Assembly (NCBI GenBank): GCA_003116995.1
Contig: BDSL01000060.1
Span: forward strand, 372,001 to 436,000
Direction of reading: 5' to 3'
DNA from: Yamagishiella unicocca
Lineage: Eukaryota > Chlorophyta > Chlorophyceae > Chlamydomonadales > Volvocaceae
DNA length: 64,000 nucleotides
How positions within the stretch are numbered: the first letter of the stretch is position 1; each line of letters starts with the position of its first letter. The notes beneath the pieces were generated by a model. It ran no database searches and was not told the origin of the DNA. It saw nothing but the letters and a program-made list of their open reading frames with translations. The translations under genes and the position numbers were made by a program. Shown one piece after another: positions 1 to 12,200 of the stretch.

Positions 1-297
1 TCGTCGCATGCAGCCCCCCACGCCCAGTGCACCACCGGCCGCAAAGCACTCACCGCCTCCGCCTCCCCCTGCCCCCTTCCCTATTACCCCCCCCTTTTGC
101 CCCCGCCCCTCTTCCAACCTCTCAAGCTTGCAGGCGGATACCCTGGCCATTCCCCCCTCCCAAAACCCACGCAAATGGGACCCCTCCCCTATACCCTACC
201 CCACCCCCACCCCGATGCTGGCGGTCTCCTCCCCGCAAACCCGCGCCTCCGGCTCATAACCTCCGCCTCGTCGCCTCCGTCCCTTCGCCTTCCCTGG

Positions 298-3200
298 CTA
301 CACAAAGTACGATGCCGTACCCGTGGCCTGCGTGAAGCTGTCCCACTCGTCCGGGTCCATCCGGCCCCGCAGCTCCTCCAGCGCCTCCGCCTCGTGCGTG
401 CGCCGGAACTCGCCCAGCGCCTTGCCCGCCTCGGCCCGCACCGCGCCGTCGCGCTCGCCGCCGCCGGCGGCGCGAACCAGCGCCATCAGCACCGGCGGCA
501 GCCACGTCGGCACGTCGTACGGGTTCGACATGAGCAGCGCCGACAGCCCCGCCACGCAGCCCTGCTTCTCAAGCTGCAGCTGCTGGGGCGCCGGCGGCGG
601 AGCCGCCGCCGCCGCCTCGGTGGCGGCGGCGGTGCGGCGGCGGCGGCCGCCGCCGGAACCGAACAGCGCGCCGGCCTGGGCCAGCAGCCGGTTCCGGAGC
701 GCGTGCACATCCTCCGCTGGGGTGCCTCGTAGCAGGCCGGAGAGGGTGGCCGCAGCCAGCGTGCGCACCTCTGCCTTGGCGTCATGCAGCCGCTCCGAAA
801 CCACGTCCTGCAGCCGCCGCAGCTGCTGCGGGCTCAGCAGCGGCGCGTGCCGGAACCAAAGCGTCTGGGCGTACGACAGCGCGGCAGCGCGGGCGCTCCA
901 GGGAACCTCCACAATGGCGGCGGCGCTCAGCGCGTCGAGCGCCGCCGCGATCATGGCGGCACCGCCGCCGCCGCCGGAGGCGGCGGCGCCGCCGCTGGAG
1001 CTGGCGCCGCCGGCGGAGGCGCTGCTGTTGGCGGGGACGGCGTGCGTGTTCAGGCTGAGGCACCTGACCACGTACAGTGTGACCTGGAACTCCCGGGCGA
1101 ACTTCTGAAGCTCCGGGCCTTGCAAGGGAAAAACACGACCAGGGAAAGGGGGCCAGTGAAAGGGAATGGGGAGGATTTCGGGAAAGGGTATCTGGGCAAG
1201 GGTTCAAGAGTCACAATCTAGGGTGCTAGGTAGGGTACAGGTCCGTGAATGTCCTCCTCGTTGCAGACTCCCAATCGCCTTCGATGAACTCACGTCACGG
1301 ATCACGACCCCCTGCCACGTGACAACCCCCCTCGCCGTGGATTCGCGGATTCCCTTATCAAACCCCCCTTCTCCCCACCCCCCTTCTCCCCACCCCCCTT
1401 CTCCCCACCCCCCTTCTCCCCACCCCCCTTCTCCCCACCCCCTTCTCCCCACCCCCCTTCTCCCCACCCCCCTTCTCCCCACCCCCCTTCTCCCCGCCCC
1501 CCTTCTCCCCACCCCCCTTCTCCCCACCCCCCCGCTCACCCGCCACATCTTGCAGCCGCAGCAGCCCCGGCAGCATCCCCACCACCAGCTCGCGCAGCCT
1601 CGGAGACCGATGCCTCCCCGCGGACTGCAGCAACACCTCCATGCCCAGACCTAGGTGCGCCACCGCGGCGTCGTACGACAGGTTGCCGGCGGCGCCTCCT
1701 CCTCCGCCTCCGCCGCCGCTGGCCCCAGGCGCCGCCGCGTCGACTTCCATAGGGCCCGACGCGCTGGCGCCGGCGGGGGAGGTGGTTTCGGAGCCCGTCG
1801 CCGACGCCGACACCACCTCGCCGTGCTCGATGAGGACGACGTCGTCGGTGGTGGCGCGGGAGGCGGGGGAGTCGCCGGCGGCGGTGCCGCCGCCGGCGCT
1901 GGCACCGCGCGGCGTCGAGGCGCCGTCGGCGCCCGCCGCCACCGCCGCCACCGCCGCCACTGACGGCGGAGTCGCGGCGGCGGCGACGCGGGCGTCCTGC
2001 ACCTGCACTGCCGCCGAGTTGAACCTCGCCGCCAGGGCCAGCGCCAGGCTGCGAGCTCGGCTGCGTAGGTGGGGCATGCTGCTGGGGAGCGGGTGCACCA
2101 GCAGGACCGGCTCGTCGCCGCCTCCCAGCTGCAAGGTGAAGGTGGCGGTGAAGGTTGGTTGGAGGTGGGGTGAAGATTGGGTGGAGGTTGGGTGAAGATG
2201 GGTGGAGGTGGGGTGGCGGTGGCGGTGGCGTGGCGACACCAGGGACGTCACCGCAAGGGCGGAAATGAATTCTTTGGCGGGGGGTGGCAGCGCAGGACGG
2301 CAGACGACACGCAGCCTTTGTCCTTTCCCTTCGCCGCCTCCCCTCCCTACCTCCCAAGCTCTATCAGCCTCACCCCCCACACACCTCAGCACGCAGGTAG
2401 GTATCTGGCAAATGGCCGCCCCCTGACCCACCCACCCACCCACCGGCCCGACCGCCCGTACCTCCATCTCCGCCGGTGTCGACATGCCGCTGGGCTCGGC
2501 GCTGACGTGGACTAGGTCGCCCTCGCCGTTACCGTTACCGTTGCCGTTACCATTACCGTTGCGGCGGCGGCCGGCGGCCGCCCCCGGCTGCAGCGCCGCC
2601 AGCAGCCCCTCCGCGCCGCCAAAGTACGACACCGTGTCCGTCAGCGGGCCGTGAAGCTGGTCGCGCAGACTGAGAGAGTCCAGGGAGGCCGCCACGGAGT
2701 TGAGCTCGTCCAGGAGGCCGCTCCAGAAGAGGCGGACCTGCGGTTAAGCAGCCAGTTGACGGTTAAGCAGCCAGCCAGAAGTTGTCGGTTGGGAGGGGCT
2801 GATTGGTGAAAGGCGGTGGTGTTGGCTCTCCGCCTTCCTCCCCCCCCTTCCTCGCCCTCTCTCCCTCCCTCCCCGCTCCTCCTCCCTGGCCCCACCTGCA
2901 GCGGCAGCTCCCTGGCCGGATCCAGCCCCGCCAGCTCCTTCACCACCTGGCCCACGCAACGGAGCCGCTTGATCCGCCCGGGCAGCCCGCCGCCGTTAAC
3001 ATGAGCCACATGAGCCACCGCCGCCGCGGCAGCAGCAGCGGCAGCGGCCACCAGCGGCGCCTCCGCGCCAGTTCCCGGCCCCGCCGCCGCCGCAGCGGCC
3101 GCCGCGGGCGTCGCCAGTGATACCGTGAGGCTCAGCACGTCGCCAAGCGCCGCCGCCAAGGCCTCGGGCGTAAGGCCCCCAGCCAGAGGCGGGCGCGGCC

Positions 3201-6200
3201 TGTACGGCGGCGCGCGGTCGGTGGCCGTCGCGACCGCGGGTTGGACTCGCTCCGGAACCAGGCCGTCCAGCAGGCCGCGGACCGCGTAGCTGCGAGGGCG
3301 CGGGTGATGTAGAGAAATAGTGTGTTTTGGGGGTTTGGGGCTTGGGACAGGGGCGGGGGGGGGGCAGCGGGGGGGCCGCCATACACACAGCGAAATGGGA
3401 CAAGGCTAGTCCAATACAGCCGACGACCACAAGTGTACGACAATGACAGAAAGCGTGCAGCAGTGCACGGGGAGCGTCGTACCGGTACGACAGAGCCCAG
3501 CTGTCGGACATCTCCAGGTTGGTGCCACGGACCGCGCGGCCCATCGCCGCCACCGCCCAGCTGCCGCCGCCGGCGGCGGCGGCGTCGCCGTCACCGGCGG
3601 CGGCGGCGGCCCAGGGCGCTCCGCTGGCGACCAGGCCGGCCAACGCCTCCGCCGCCGCCGCCAGCTCGGCCTTGTCGGAGCCGTTGGAGGCGGTTGTGAG
3701 GCGCTCCTGGGAGGTGAGCGCCTCCAGGGAGGGGCGGAGCGCGGCCAGGACCTGAGCCGTACCGCGGCGCCCCGGGGGGGAGAAGGGGGGGGGGAAGACG
3801 GGGTAAGAGGGGGCGGGGGACAGCTTTGGGTTTTTGTCCAAGGCACGGGAAGGCAGAGGGGAACCGTAGCGGCTGTCTCCCAAATCCATGAGCGGCATCG
3901 AGGCTGTTGTCGGGTTTCTGGCGCCTGGGAAACCCCCCAACCCCGGGTCCGCGCTGGACGCAGATCCACACCCCTGCCTCCCGCCGCCGCCGCACCTCCG
4001 CCGGCGCCGCCGCCGCCAGCAGCTGCACCAGCCTCGCGTGTCGTACCACGAAGGCGCCCTCCGCCACCGCCGCCGGAGTTCCGACGCCGTCCGTGGGCCA
4101 CTTGGCCAGTCGGTCCAGCGGCACCCCCGCCAGGCTGCCAGCCATCTCCTCAAACGTCATGTTTAGCACCCGCTGCTGCAGGGCCAGCATGCCGGCGCCG
4201 CTGGGAGGTGGAGGGTTGCACGCAAAACCCGTGTACGGAAGGAAAACCGGGGGTGGAGGAAGGGAGGGGGAGAAGAGGTGGGCGCTGGTAGCGTCAGGTT
4301 TGATTTAGGTTTGGGCTTGGTAAGTTTGGTAAGTTTGGTGCGGACGCAGCTCCCCTCCCCGCCCGTTACCCCTCTGCCCCCAGGTCGGCCGTGGATTCGC
4401 GGATTTACTGTATGCACCCCCCCTCCTGCAGGGCCACCCAGCAAGCGACGTGTGGACCCACCATCGAGGCACTCCTGACCGTTCGTGCCCACTTTACGTT
4501 CACGCGACCCTGGTGCCGATGTACACCGGGACAGCCGCGGCAGCACCCTTCCCCCTCCCACACGGTGTTTTCTCGCATCCACGGGTCTTTCTCAAAACCC
4601 TCCCCCACACACATGTCAGCTCTCCTGCCCACCCCCTCCCACCCCCTCCCACCGTCCTCCGTTACACGCTTCACTCACACGCGACACCTTATCAGCAACC
4701 CTCTCCCACCCACCGCTTGGACTTCAAGTTGCCTTTCCCGCCCACGCGCCCCTGACACCCTAAACTCCTAAGAACCCAACCCCCCTCGGTTTGTCGGCCG
4801 TGCGGCCGTCGGTCCGTGGGGATTCGCGGATGCTCTTATAAAACAAAAGCCCACGGGCTTTCCTCACAAAGCCCACAGGCCTTCCTCACAAAGCCCACCC
4901 ACCCACCGCTTGTCCTTCATGGACTCCACATTGTCCAGCTCCGTGTGGCTGTGCACCAGCGAGTGCATTAGACGGGCGCCCCACCCGCCATCGACAACGG
5001 CATCCGTTCCCGCGGTCGCGGTGGCGGTTGTAGCGGTTACGGTTGTTGTGGTTGTGGCGGTTGCGTCCGCTGCGATGACCTCCCGGAGGACGTCCAGCAG
5101 CTGGGGCAGGGGCTCCCCGAACTCCACAACGGAACACAGCGGCAGGAAGGTGCCTGGCGGCCAGGGGGGGGGGTGCGAGTGATGGGGGTGAGGGGGTAGG
5201 GGGCGGTGCGGGTGATGGGGGTGAGTGGGGTGAAGGGGGTGAGGGGGGTAGGGTGTGAGGGGTGTGAGGGGTGTGAAGCGTGTGAAGGGTGTGAGGGGTG
5301 TGAGGGTGTGAGGGGTGTGAAGGGTGTGAGGGGTGTGAGGGGTTTGAGGGGGTGAGGGGGGAGGTGGGGAGACCCGGCTAAACGACATAGGAGGTGGAGG
5401 ACAGGAGGTAGGGTGTGAGTGAGGAAGGGGGTCATCGGGGGGGGGGTGCCTGGCGGCCAGAGGGGAAGGCGTGTGAGAGGGTGAGGCGGCGGGGAGTGGG
5501 GTGCAGCACGCGTGTGCAGCTTAGCGCCGTATCGGCGCCGTACAACGTCTGAAAACGCGCACAGCTGCCAAGTCCCGCCAAGCCTACCCTAAAACCCTCT
5601 AAACCCTCTCTAAACCCTAAACCCTACCGGACATGCCGAGCTGGCGTAGCTGCGGCGCGTCTGCCGCCACCAGCAGCGCCATCATGTGGCGGAGCAGCGC
5701 CGCCGCCACCTCCAGCGACGCGCCGCCGCCGCCACCGCCGCCGCCACCGCCGCCACCGCCGCCGCCACCGCCGCCACCGCCGCCGTAGCTGTGCGGCAGC
5801 AGCAGCGTCAGCATCACATTGGCGATGACTGTGTATCGGAAAGGGGCGCCACGACGAGCCATGACGCCCGGACGCGCCGCCTCCATCAGCGACGACACCA
5901 GCTCCGCGTACGGCGTGCCGTTGCCGTACGACATGGCGGGCGGGTGCAGGAATCGGCCCGCGAAGGACAGCAGCAGGTCGCCCAGGGCCTTCTGTGGCAC
6001 GGAGGCGTTGTGGGCGCGGCCGGCGAGCAGCGCGTGCAGCGCGGCGGCTAGCCAGTCTGGGTGGCGGGAGATGAGACGCCAGAAGTTGAGGGTGGTGCTG
6101 ATGGTGTGGCAGGAGCCCAGCACGCGGCCGTCGCGCTCGCTCTCGCTAACGGCAGCCGCCGCCGCCGCCGCCGCCGCAGCGGCGGCGGCCTCGGCGGCGG

Positions 6201-9200
6201 CGGCGGCATCGGGGCCGGCGGCGGCGGCGAAGGCGGCGTCGCGCAGGCGCGCGAGGAAGTCGGGCAGCGGCGTCGCCGCCGCGTCGTACGGCACGTTGGC
6301 GAGCGCGGCGAGGAAGTACGGCAGGCAGGCGGGCGCCAGGCAGGGGAAGCGCTTGGTGGCGACGTCGACGGCGGAGGCGGCGCTGCGAGACAGCTGGGCG
6401 TTGGGGTGCTGCGCCAGGCCGCACAGGGTGCGGAGGAGGGACAGGTAGGAGGGGGGGAACTGCGGGGAGGGGCGGGGAGGGGGTGGGAGGGCGGGAGGGT
6501 TGGGAGGTTGGAGAGTTGGAGGGTGGGTGGGGGAGCGAAAATACCCGATTACGCAAGGTGGGGGGGGGTTGCATAAAGACCCGGCTACATGACATGGGTA
6601 TAACAGCTGGCGCATTGCCGTCGGACACCTGGTTGTGGGCGCATGTTGGGGCACTTGGATCGGGAGGGGGGGTGGGGGGAGGAGGGGGATAGGATGAAGG
6701 CGAGATGGAGGGGTAGGCGGGTCGAGGGCAGGGGAAGGGGAGGTGTACCCTAGGGGCCCCGCCCATGCAGAGGCCGCAGCCCGCCAGCCCCAAGCCGAAA
6801 CCCTAAAACCCTAGGCCCTCCCCAGCCCCACCCAGCGCCCCACCTGCTCCAGGCCGGTCAGCTCCGGCTGCTGGGTGGTGGCCCAGGAGCGGAAGGCGGC
6901 CGCCGAGGCCCGGCTCAAGAGCACGGTGAACAGCCGGGCCTGGACCACCCACAGGGGGGACCGCCGCCGCCACACAGTGCCGGGCTGGGGAGGCAGGGAG
7001 GGGGGCGAGGGGGGGAGGGAGATGAGGGGGGGAGGGAGGGAGGGAGGGAGGGGAGGGAGGGAGGGAGATGAGGGAGGGCGGGAGATGAGGGAGGGAGGGA
7101 GATGAGGGAGGGAGGGAGATGAGGGAGGGGCGGCCCGACACGTGGCCGCGTGCTGCCAGAGCTGTGTGAGCCCCGCGTACTGGGTTTCATCACCCAACAC
7201 GGCATCTGGACCCTCCCTCGACGTCCCCGATACCCCCTGATTCAAAACCCCCTCCTACTCGGGTTTTGATCTCACTCCCCCCCTGCTCCCCTCCCTGTCT
7301 TCCCCCTGCTCCCCACCAGCCGTGACGCCCCCCTGCTCCCCCCCCTCACCACCAGCTGCGACACCCCCCTGCTCCCCCCTTGCTCACCACCAGCCGTGAC
7401 GCTGCCGGCGCGTCCGTGTTGATGTGGCCGGTGGCTTTCTGGTTGCGCTCATCAGACTGAGCCGACACGTACTCAATGCTGCCGGCAGCCAGCAGCACGC
7501 CGGAGCAGCGGGTGGCCAGGTCGAGCAGCTCGGGGTCGGCGGAGGGACCCAGGCCCCTGGGTTTCGGGGGGGGGAGAGCGGGGGCGGGGAGAGCGGGGGG
7601 GGGGAGCGGGGGCGGAGGTGGGTGGGTCAGCGGGAAGGAGAGAGGGGGGAAGCGGTATTCCAATCACATACACACACAAGGCCGACTGGATGTAGGACGA
7701 TTGAGCACGTACGAAAGGGGCGGGGGGGAGGGTTTAGGGGCTAAGGGTTTTAGCTCAGCGCTGCAAGGAGGAAGGGTGACAGTTGGAGAGTGGTAAGGGT
7801 GACAGTTGGAGAGCGGTAAATCGACCTCGGCCCCGCGACGGCGGGTGCGGGTGAGGGTGCGGGCGCCTGGGAGGGGGCAGCTCGCCCGGCGCCGTGGGGG
7901 GTTGAGGGAGGGCCCGTGCCTTCACAACCGCCAACCGCAACAGCCCCCAACCCAACGACCACAACCGCACCAACTCACACCAACCCACCGACGTCTCTTG
8001 GTGGCAACGACGCAGATCTTTTCGGCACCATGTAAACCCTGAAAACATCCACCCACCACCACAGCCACCGCCACCCATTCCCGTACAACTAGTAGGACAG
8101 CAGCACCTTTCCCCAGCTGCCCTTTCACGTGCTCACCCCCTTCGCCTCCCCGCCCTACCCGCCCTCCCCAACCACCCACCTGCACACCTCCACCAGCGCC
8201 TCCGCCACCACCTCCCGGGTGCCGGGGGAGCCCACACTCGCACCCAGGCCGCCGTACACCGCCAGCGGCACCGCCGCGCCGCCGCCGCCCCCGCCGCCGC
8301 TCCGCTCCACGAAATCAAAGTCTCGGAGCATCGACAACGAGTTGGTGAGCATGCCTCGGATCTGTGCGCAGAGAGGTGGGAAGGGGGGTGGTACAGAAAA
8401 GAACCGGCGGGGGGGGAGGGGAAGAGGGTTTTGGGGGGGGAGGGGAAGAGGGTTTGGGGGGGGGGAAAGAGGGTTTTGGGGGGGGGGCCGGGCGTCTGTG
8501 CGAGGTGCGAGGCGCTCGCTTCGGGCGGCGAGCTAAAACACGTGCTGGCGTTACCTCCACCCCGGCCTCCGCCGCCGCAGCAGCACCCGCCGCCGCCGCC
8601 GCCGCCGCAATCAAAGCCCTCCCCCGGCCGCGGCATCGGTCGTCGGCGCAGTACAGGAACTTGGGTTTTTCCTCGCGTTTCAAACCACGGGTTTCCCCTC
8701 TACTTCCCCCCCTTCCGACTCCCCCCCTTCCGGGCGGAGGTTCCTTCTCCGGCTTCTTCAAGTCAATGCTTATATTTACTTCGTAAATAGCACCCTGCGA
8801 CCTCCCACTCCCCAGCCAGGAGGACCCACCCTGAACAGCTCCGCCCGCATGCGCAGCTTGGTGCTTGCGTCGCCGGTGGCGCCCCCCGCCGCCACCAGGG
8901 CCCTCAGGCGCTGGCTGGGGCCCACCAGCCGCTCCAGGAGCAGCCGGCCCGCCAGGTCCAGATGGCTGGGGGCGGGGCTCCGCCACCTGATGAGGCCGTT
9001 GCGTGGGGGGAGGCAATATGTCAATATTGAATATGCAATATAAAACAATAGTACCGGTGCCTTAGCGCATCAGCAACTGCCGCTCTCCCTCCGTCCTCAG
9101 TGCCTCAGTGCCTGTGTCTCTCCCTCTTGTGTTCGTGTTGCCGATGGCGACACACGTCCCCTCACCTGGGCGGCTGGTATCCCGTCCCCTCACCTGGGCG

Positions 9201-12200
9201 GCTGGTATCCCGTCCCCTCACCTGGGAGGCTGGTATCCCGTCCCCTCACCTGGGCGGCTGGTATCCCGTCCCCTCACCTGGGCGGCTGGTATCCCGTCCC
9301 CTCACCTGGGAGGCTGGTATCCCGTCCCCTCACCTGGGCGGCTGGTATCCCGTCCCCTCACCTGGGAGGCTGGTATCCCGTCCCCTCACCTGGGCGGCTG
9401 GTATCCCGTCCCCTCACCTGGGCGGCTGGTATCCCGTCCCCTCACCTGGGAGGCTGGTATCCCGTCCCCTCACCTGGGCGGCTGGTATCCCGTCCCCTCA
9501 CCTGGGCGGCTGGTATCCCGTCCCCTCACCTGGGCGGCTGGTATCCCGTCCCCTCACCTGGGAGGCTGGTATCCCGTCCCCTCACCTGGGCGGCTGGTAT
9601 CCCGTCCCGAACTTGTCCGCCCACACCTCCACCCCGCTGCCCGCCACCAGCGGCACCGCAGCGACCCCGTCACGGCGCCGCCAGGGCAGGTGCGGCTCCA
9701 TCCAGAACCTGGAGGACCACATAGGGCCCAGAAGGGGGGGCGGGCGCGACGGTGGTGCTCCGTGGGGGTGGTGGTGCTATGTGTGGTGCTTCGTGGTGAT
9801 GGTGGTGGTGGTGGTGGTGGTACTGTTGGTGGTGGTGGTACTGTTGGTGGTGGCATAGACGTAACGCTGTTGGCGGCGAACAAACGAGGGGCTGATGGGC
9901 TCGCACCAACCTGTTCCCTTCCCCCCCCACCTTCACACGCCACCCCCACCTGGAAAGCATCATGACGGTCACCCCCGCCAGCGACCCCCCCTCCTGCTGC
10001 AACGCCGCGCTGTTGACCCCCGCCAGCCGGTCGGCCAGCGCCACCACACGAGCCGCCAGGCTGCCCGCGGGCAGGTCCACTGCGCCAACCGCCGCCGACC
10101 CGTGGGACGGTGGCGGCGGCGGCGGTGGGGGCGCCAGGGATGTAAGGCCCAGCTGGAGGTGCAGGTTGGGCGCCAGCAGGATGTCGGCGTGCAGCTGATT
10201 GATGGTTTCTGTGAGGACGGTCAGCTGGTAGCGGAGGACTGCCTCCTGGCCGGAGCTGGGAGGGTGCGGCGGGGGGGCTGGGAGGGGAGGGGAGGAGGAA
10301 GGGGAGGGGGGAGGTTGCGGTGTGGGAGGGCGGACAGGTACGACATGTTTCGACACAAAAGACACACAGCAGGTACTCAGGGGGCATTGCACCCAACACA
10401 CAGCAGGCACAAAGCAGACACTCAGGGGACATTGCTGGGGTGCAAGAAGCGCAGAGCTAAGGCGGCGGGTCGAGGTATTAGAAATGGGGAGCGGGGGGAG
10501 GGCTCAGGAAAGCCCGGAAGCGGGGGGAGGGAGGGGAGGGGAACGGCGGGAGGGGCGGGAGGGGCGGGAGGGGCAGGAGGGGAGGGGCGGGAGGGGCGGG
10601 AGGGGCGGGGGGGGCGGGAGGGCGCGGGAGGGGCGGGAGGGGCGGGAGGGGCGGGGGGGAGGGGAGGTGCGCGGGGTCACGGCGCACGCGGCGACACGTA
10701 CCCGACGCAGCCTGCTGCTGCTCCTCCCCCACCGCCGAGTCCAGCTCCAGCCGGGGCAGCTCCGCCACCTCCGCCTCCACGCGCGCCAGCAGCGGCAGCA
10801 CCAGAGCTCGCATGGTCTCACGGGGAGCCGCAGAGGCGGCGTGCGAGGTGATCGTGGCCACCTCCGTCGCCACCCCTGGAGCGGTGCCGCCCAGCACGAA
10901 CGCCGCCAACCGTTGCACGAGGTGCCGCCGTACAGCGGGGCGGGTGTGGTGCAACAGAAGCTGCCACATGGGGCTGAAGAGGGAGCGGGACTGAAAGGGG
11001 CGGGGGAAGGGGCGAAGGGGAGGGGAGGGTTTCGTGGGAGCATGTTCGGAAGGGGGCTGGAGGGGAGGGGAGGGTGAAGCTGTGTATTGCGTGTTGATGG
11101 TGAGCGGAGGGGAGGAGGCGGGTAGAGGTCTGGCCTGCGGAAGAGGCTCTCTGAGGTGGCGGGTAGCTCCCAGGATGTCAAGCAGGGGACACGGCGGCAT
11201 GGCGGGCATGGCGCCACAACGGTCGTCAACAACTGTTGTAGAGAACCGGCGGCAGGCAGGCGTCACGCCTGGCCGCCGCCGGCCCCTCTGATGCCGGTTG
11301 CAGCCGTCGTGCCCTCAACCTGCAAAACACACCTTCCCCACCTCCCCCCGGCTGACTGCCACCACGCAAACGACCGAGCCAAGACGCCGAAGCCAAAGCT
11401 AACCGACAACACAATCGGATCCGGATCCACATTCTCGGGTTCCGGCCTCAACCCACCACCCACCCATCTCTCCAGTGCCCCCAGTCCTCTCCACCCCCCG
11501 CCCCAGCGCCCGTCACCCACCGCCGTCAGGAAGGAGCTGGTGCTGCCGCCGCCGCCGCCGCCCCGGCCGCCGCTGCCAGACGCCATGTCAGTCCCGCGGT
11601 GCCCTGGGCCCGAATCCAAGTTCTGGAGCAAGGACAGGCAGCGCTCCAGAACCTCCTCCGCCCACTCCGCCACGTACAGAGACAGCGACAGGCCGCCGCC
11701 GCCGCCTGCGGCGGCGGCGGCGCCTGACGGCGCATCCACATCCATGGACGACGACGCCGACGATGCCGGCCCGGCGGCGCCGTCGACGACGACGACGCGA
11801 GCGAATGTGTGCTCCACCTCCTCCTCCCGCGCCGCCGCCGCGTCGCTGCCGCCGCCGCCGCCGCCGTCGTCGTCGTCCTCCTCCCCCGCACCGCGCAGTC
11901 GCGGCAGGGCGCCGAGTACGGACACGTACAGTTGCAGTACGGCACTGGTCTTGGGTTCGTCGTTGGCGTCCAGGCCGGGCAGCGCCGCCATGAGCGCCTC
12001 CGAGACCAACTGTACGGCGGAAGAGTTTTGGTGCACACGGTGTTTCGGTTGTTCGGTTGCGCGCGCGAGGGAGAGAGATACCAGACGGCGAGGGGGCTTT
12101 GTCTCTGGACGCGTGGGCTGTGTGTGCTTTGTTGCTTTGTGGGATCAGAAGCCATGGATGCGCCGAAGCCCAGCAAGGCAGCAACCCCCTTTCTTAGCCC

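Noticed and set aside
9100..9965. Two long plus-strand ORFs (252 and 285 codons) of repeating SPHLGGWYPVP-type peptide
   Set aside because: They exist only because a 28-bp array without stops is open in all frames. The real gene is on the minus strand.
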